Below are positions 59,700 to 64,000 of a DNA stretch of 64,000 bases, piece by piece. A program made the position numbers and the translations under genes. The notes beneath the pieces are model-generated. The model made no database searches and was not told the DNA's origin. It saw nothing but the letters and a program-made list of their open reading frames with translations. Origin of the DNA: Ashinkailepas kermadecensis (Eukaryota; Arthropoda; Thecostraca; Neolepadidae); the NCBI GenBank assembly GCA_034440615.1, contig JAOTOM010003944.1, positions 124,001 through 188,000 on the forward strand, in the 5' to 3' direction. The first letter of the stretch is position 1, and each line of letters starts with the position of its first letter.

Positions 59700-60475
59700 T
59701 GGTGTGACAATACGTGGTAACACTACAGAAGTGTGACACTACCACGGTGCTGACACTACCAAGATGTGACAGTACCACGGTGCTGACACTACCAAGATGT
59801 GACACTACCACGGTGCTGACACTACCAGGATGTGACAGTACCATGGTGCTGACACTACCAAGATGTGACAGTACCACGGTGCTGACACTACCAAGATGTG
59901 ACAGTACCACGGTGCTGACACTATCGAGATGTGACACTACCACGGTGCTGACACTACCAGGATGTGACAGTACCATGGTGCTGACACTACCAAGATGTGA
60001 CAGTACCACGGTGCTGACACTACCAGGATGTGACAGTACCACGGTGCTGACACTATCGAGATGTGACACTACCACGGTGCTGACACTACCAGGATGTGAC
60101 AGTACCATGGTGCTGACACTACCAAGATGTGACAGTGCCACGGTGCTGACACTATCGAGTGTGACACTACCACGGTGCTGACACTACCAGGATGTGACAG
60201 TACCACGGTGCTAACACTACCAAGATGTGACAGTACCACGGTGCTGACACTACAAGGATGTGACAGTACCATGATGCCGACACTACCGTAGTGTGACAAT
60301 ACGTGGTAACACTACAGAAGTGTGACACTACCATGGTGCTGACACTACCAAGATGTGACACTACGACGGTGCTGACACTATCGAGATGTGACAATACCAC
60401 GGTGCTGACACTATCGAGATGTGGCAGTACCACGGTGCTGACACTATCGAGATGTGACACTGTCATAGTCAACGG
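59700..60475. repeat. 33-bp minisatellite, about 23 copies, with higher-order duplication
   Basis: The unit TGACACTACCAAGATGTGAC then AGTACCACGGTGC keeps frames open on both strands (TVLTLPRCDST plus, VVLSHLGSVST minus). The flank ATACGTGGTAACACTACAGA occurs at both 59710 and 60300, showing that the block itself was duplicated. Confidence 0.95.
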
Positions 60476-60599
60476 ACTGCTGTCCGACGATCGACTGCTG
60501 GAGCAGGAATATACTAGTTTAACATAACATAAAATGCACTTATCAGTGACCGTATGTAAACCGAGAATCACGATCCCAGTTGTCACATGATCGTGACCC

Positions 60600-61180
60600 T
60601 GTGAATGCATCGAGACGCTACAGCAGTAGTGATGTGACAACACCGAGATGCAACAATTGTACGGTGATGTGGCAGTACTAGGATGTTGTGACAGTATTAT
60701 GACGTCATGGCAGTGCTGCTACGTTATAACAGTACCGCGGTGATTTAACTACACCATGATGTTGTGGCCGTAGCGTGACGCTGTAGCTGCACAGTCATAT
60801 TGTGACAGTAGCGTGACGATGCAATTGTACAGTGATGTGGTGGCTGGACCGTGATGTTGCTGCTGCACCATGATGTGGCTGCTGCAGCACAATGATGCGA
60901 CTTTACCATGATGTTTGGTTGTACTGTGATGCTTTGGCTGTACCATGATGCTGTGGCTGTACAGTGATTTTGTGACTGTACCATGATGTGGCTGTACAGT
61001 GATGTTGCGACTGTACCGTAATGTTGTGACTCCCGGTAATGTTGTGACTGTACCGTAATGTTGTGGCTGTACAATGTGACTGTACCGTAATGTTGCGGCT
61101 GTACTCTGATGACGTAGTTGTATCGTGTTGTTGCGGCTGTACAGTGATGTTGCGACTGTACCGTAATGTTGTTACTGTAC
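60600..61180. repeat. Degenerate minisatellite of CTGTACCGTGATGTTG units
   Basis: Irregular 20-40-bp units with GTGACTGTACCGTAATGTTG and relatives. It grades into the regular 35-bp array at 61181. Confidence 0.85.
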
Positions 61181-61390
61181 CGTGATGTCACTGCACCACA
61201 ATGTTGTCACTGTACCGTGATGTCACTGCACCACAATGTTGTCACTGTACCGTGATGTCACTGCACCACAATGTTGTCACTGTACCGTGATGTCACTGCA
61301 CCACAATGTTGTCACTGTACCGTGATGTCACTGCACCACAATGTTGTCACTGTACCGTGATGTCACTGCACCACAATGTTGTCACTGTAC
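61181..61390 (-). repeat. 35-bp array containing copies of the exon 2 donor
   Basis: About six near-perfect units of CAATGTTGTCACTGTACCGT then GATGTCACTGCACCA (plus strand). On the minus strand every unit contains CATCACGGTACAGTGAC, the same sequence as the exon 2 / intron junction (CATCACG then GTACAGTGAC). Confidence 0.92.
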
Positions 61391-61530
61391 CGTGATGCAG
61401 TGGCTGACGGCAGGACAGTCGGCCAGGCGGGTGCCGCGGCCCTCCTCCAGCGGCAGACTGGTCCGCTTCGAGTCGGGTGTGCTCTCCGAGAAACGCTCGA
61501 CGGCTCGTCGCTCGCGCCGTCCGCTGGTCT
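61391..61530 (-). CDS. DEK: DEK-like gene, exon 2: pre-core segment
   Basis: A 140-nt exon on the minus strand with acceptor CGACCTGCAG and donor ACG-GTACAG. It enters in phase 1 and leaves in phase 0. It encodes TSGRRERRAVERFSESTPDS, KRTSLPLEEGRGTRLADCPA and VSHCIT. This aligns with the vertebrate DEK segment GKREKKKVERL followed, after a similar gap, by an AQGKGQKLCEIERI block (here EEGRGTRLADCPAVS). The exon is read in a frame different from the longest open frames on either strand. Its donor lies in the first unit of the adjacent minisatellite. Confidence 0.88.
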
Positions 61531-61838
61531 CTGCAGGTCGCTCCAACAGCGGCACTGTCGGCCATCGCCAGCTGCGTTACCAGTACTCCACGACGGGCCA
61601 TGCCGTCACAACACCAGTCACGTCCACGCCGAGGCACACTCCCGAAATAAAACAGCATTTGATGGACAGCAGAGTGGCACGATTGGGGTAGCGGCGCCAA
61701 AATTTGGAAGTACTACAAAACGTCACGCCTGAAACAGAACACCACGATAATCAAGACTGCTATTGCTGAAACACGAGTAGGCCAAGCATGCTGATGGAAT
61801 GTTACCTTTATTTACATGCTTCTATAAATACCACTCAC
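61531..61838 (-). other. Intron of the DEK-like gene
   Basis: A 308-bp intron between well-defined phase-1 junctions, with no repeats recognised. Confidence 0.75.
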
Positions 61839-63307
61839 CATGTTCTTCATCTTCATCTTCGGCATTCAACCCGGTTTTGTCCTTAACGGTTGTCACTTCC
61901 TTTGAGGAATTTGCATCTGCTTCATCCACCTTCGTCGTTTTTTCATCTTCCACCGCAAGTGCTTTCTTAGAAGGCTCGGAGCTGAGCTTTTCGTCAACGG
62001 CATCCATGTTAGTTGACTGCCCTTCATTCTTCCCATTTGTTTCCTTCTTGACCTGATGCATTTTTTCCTTTTTACGATGAACTTCCTGCTTATCCTGAAG
62101 AACTTTCTCCTTGTCCTGATTAATATTTTCCTGATGATGAACTTCCTCCTTCCCATGATGAACTTCCTCTTTCCCATGATGAACCTCCTCCTCCTCATGA
62201 ACTCTCTCCTTCTCCTTATGAACTTCCAACTTCTCGTGAACTTTCTCCTTCTCCTGAAGAGCTTCCCCTTCGTCCTGATGAACTTTCTCCTGATGATGGA
62301 CTTCTTCCTTCTCAAGATAAACTTCCTGCTTCTGATGAACTTCCTCCTTCTCCTCACGGATTTCTTCCTTTCCCTGAGAAACTTCCTCCTCTTGGTGAAC
62401 TTGCTCTTTCTTCTGATGATGTACTTCATCCACTTTTTGATGAATTTTGTCTTGTTGGTGTATTTCATCCTTCTGATTCAAGTCTTCATCCTTCCGATGG
62501 TCTTCATTCCCCCTATGATGCAATTCAGCCCCTTCCTGGTCCATTTTTTCCTCATCTCCCTTCCTATTCATTTCCTTGTCTTTCTTCTGATGAGCTTCTC
62601 CCACTTCCTCGTGCATTTCTTCCACCTTCTGATGAACTTGTTCCTTCTCATGATATATATTTGAACCTACCACATCTTCTTTAGATTCTACTTTCTTCAC
62701 AGGTATGGCATCTTTCTCCTCAGTCTTTTTCTCCTCCTGGAGTGACTCATTCTCAACATGCGTCAATTTACTTTCGTCACGCTTCGTTTCATCTGGCTGT
62801 GCCTGCTCTTCCTTTGTGCACTTCCAGTTTCCATTTGCACGAGCTGTTCTTCAATATCCATTGGGGTTTCTTTGTCTGTGATATTTGCCTCTGCAGATGC
62901 AAGTAACTGGACTTTCTGGTCTGGTGACTCAAAGATTGATTCATTTTCTTTTGTGCCAGCCTCATCAGTTATTTCACCCTCCTTTGAGCAGGGCTTTGAG
63001 TGTGATATTTCATCTTCTGGTCCCTCGTCCATTCTTGCTGGCATTTCGAAGTGAAGCTGTGTGCCCACCTTGTCTCTCACGTGCTCTTGGTCACGTGATT
63101 TCCCCGACAATAACTCAGCTGTGATATTCTCTCCACCTGGATTTGTAGCAGACATCTCAGGCTTATCTGCTGATGACAGCTGTTCCTTCATATCTGGCTT
63201 AATCCCAAAAGGTTGCAGAGATGTGCCATCTTGCTCTGTTGTACCATTTCTATGAGTTTCATTGCCACTGATGCCTGAAAGTGGCTCCATTGCTGGCCTT
63301 GCCTTCC
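61839..63307 (-). CDS. DEK: DEK-like gene, exon 1 seen: long Glu/Lys/His-rich N-terminal region
   Basis: On the minus strand an acceptor (TGTTCTTCACAG) opens a frame from GKARPAMEPLSG to MDIEEQLVQMETG. This passes into a second frame (KEEQAQPDETKRDESKLTHV) that runs through ~300 residues and ends EDEDEEH at a consensus GTGAGT donor (phase 1, joining exon 2). The second part is a degenerate 8-11-residue repeat of (E/K)EVHH(Q/G)KEE type and is predicted to be a highly charged coil. DEK proteins have only a short acidic stretch here. The frame change at about 62.80-62.84 kb could be a 44-nt intron (62797-62840, phase 0) or a one-base frameshift. True start not identified. Confidence 0.75.
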
Positions 63308-63660
63308 CTGTGAAGAACAGTTGATTATTAACATCATAATGATTATTGTCATCATCATCTCCATTACCACCACCAGTATCATGTAAATATATATGCATGG
63401 TGAGTATTCTGAACTCTAGTCCACCAGGCCATTTAACATTACAATGTATAAACCACTGGAAACAGTGTAACAGGGCAAATATGTGCATTTATACACATGA
63501 AGCTTGCAGATGGTGATGCTAAGTTCAAGCCCTAAATAAGCAAGACACTGAGCTGGTAAAAACAGGCTATTGACCTTATTGAAGACCAGGTCCAACACAA
63601 AAACTGTTCCAATGCCCTCTAGCACGGAATATAGAATCATAGAATAGAAACTGTGAATTT
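63308..63660 (-). other. Upstream intron of the DEK-like gene, nothing recognised
   Basis: Short ATC/ATT-rich run near 63325-63375. No further coding exon could be identified. Confidence 0.45.
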
Positions 63661-64000
63661 GTGATTAAAGTTTGTGATATAATTGAGTCCCAAAGCAAGC
63701 AATTTCCATCAGTCTTTACTAAAGAGAACTCATGCACACTGGAAACCACTGAAGGTTATTCTATGGCAGGTGAAGGATTGGAAGAGTTTACAGTAACTAC
63801 AAAAGATGTGGGAAAACAGTTCAAGAATATATCATCTAGTAAAGCTGCTGGACCAGATAATACACATGCTAAGATCTTAGTACAGTTGGTAGGAGTGGCT
63901 AACTCTTCTTTTTATATGTCAAAGAACTGCCATTGAAGAGAATCTACAACACTGTCATAAATAATTTTCGCATATCTTGGAAAATATCAAAATTCCTATT
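63661..64000 (+). mobile_element. LINE fragment running off the right edge
   Basis: The plus-strand frame reads SKQFPSVFTKENSCTLETTE, then VGKQFKNISSSKAAGPDNTH and AKILVQL. This is the region before the reverse transcriptase domain of CR1/RTE-like ORF2 proteins (F-x-S-V-F-T, then S-K-A-x-G-P-D). A stop or frameshift follows at 63936. The element probably continues beyond the window. Confidence 0.8.

Larger units (their letters stand above)
59009..61390 (-). other. Intron of the DEK-like gene, largely minisatellite
   Basis: About 80% of this 2.4-kb intron is tandem repeat (59520-59695, 59700-60475 and 60600-61390). The remaining ~500 bp next to exon 3 is unique. Confidence 0.8.

Noticed and set aside
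59680..60643. Repetitive open frames on both strands (VVLSHLGSVST / TVLTLPRCDST)
   Set aside because: They are produced by the 33-bp minisatellite inside the DEK-like intron.
61341..61700. Longest open frames over DEK exon 2 (plus strand, and one minus-strand frame)
   Set aside because: The DEK-matching product lies in another minus-strand frame bounded by phase-consistent splice sites.
62056..62664. Plus-strand Leu/Phe-rich open frame resembling a membrane protein
   Set aside because: It is the antisense translation of the Glu/Lys-rich DEK-like exon.

Overview
This is a eukaryotic, almost certainly metazoan, genomic window. It holds short GC-rich exons with canonical GT/AG splice sites separated by long AT-rich introns, many minisatellites, tRNA-derived SINEs, non-LTR retrotransposons, a piggyBac transposase and hAT-like MITEs. 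There is no operon structure, no ribosome-binding-site pattern and no long intron-free host gene. CpG is not visibly depleted, and interspersed TAACC-type strings occur near 57.1-57.3 kb, so an invertebrate (possibly an arthropod) is my best guess. The species cannot be read from the sequence.

Host genes. The best supported gene is a DEK-family chromatin protein on the minus strand. Its exons lie at 63307-61839, 61530-61391, 59008-58854, 58392-58269, 48897-48718 and 47947-47615. All junctions are phase-consistent, and the order matches known DEK: acidic/basic N-terminus, DEK core (SAP-box region), acidic-lysine linker. A histone-H1-like TPAKK tail follows. The usual C-terminal DEK domain was not found, and the N-terminus probably continues upstream. 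Weaker host-gene evidence: a first coding exon on the minus strand at 990-940 whose gene leaves the window on the left; plus-strand exons at 12260-12383, 15598-15899 and 18309-18369; and plus-strand exons at 24751-24807, 25687-25839 and possibly 54492-54550 that share intron phase 1.

Mobile elements by region. 2.55-5.4 kb is a decayed minus-strand LINE with a SINE inserted (14-bp target-site duplication). 19.3-23.1 kb contains remnants of an LTR retrotransposon (zinc knuckle, retropepsin). 28.3-30.0 kb is an intact piggyBac-type transposase. 31.1-32.6 kb is a LINE reverse transcriptase. 37.6-38.3 kb and 39.5-39.7 kb are hAT-like MITEs. 44.29-46.52 kb is a 2.2-kb fold-back element inserted in a minisatellite. 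47.4 and 51.0 kb hold SINEs with target-site duplications. 63.66-64.0 kb is a LINE fragment on the plus strand.

Unusual structure. An unfamiliar dispersed repeat built from degenerate ~40-bp units occurs at 5.5-8.3, 34.0-35.96 and 38.65-39.06 kb. Several minisatellites sit exactly against splice sites. An array of ~14 copies of a branch-point/polypyrimidine/AG module ends at the acceptor of the 12260 exon. A ~35-bp array that includes the 5' splice site begins at the donor of the DEK exon ending at 61391. Weaker cases flank the exons at 15598 and 18369. A near-perfect 198-bp palindrome lies at 1206-1403.
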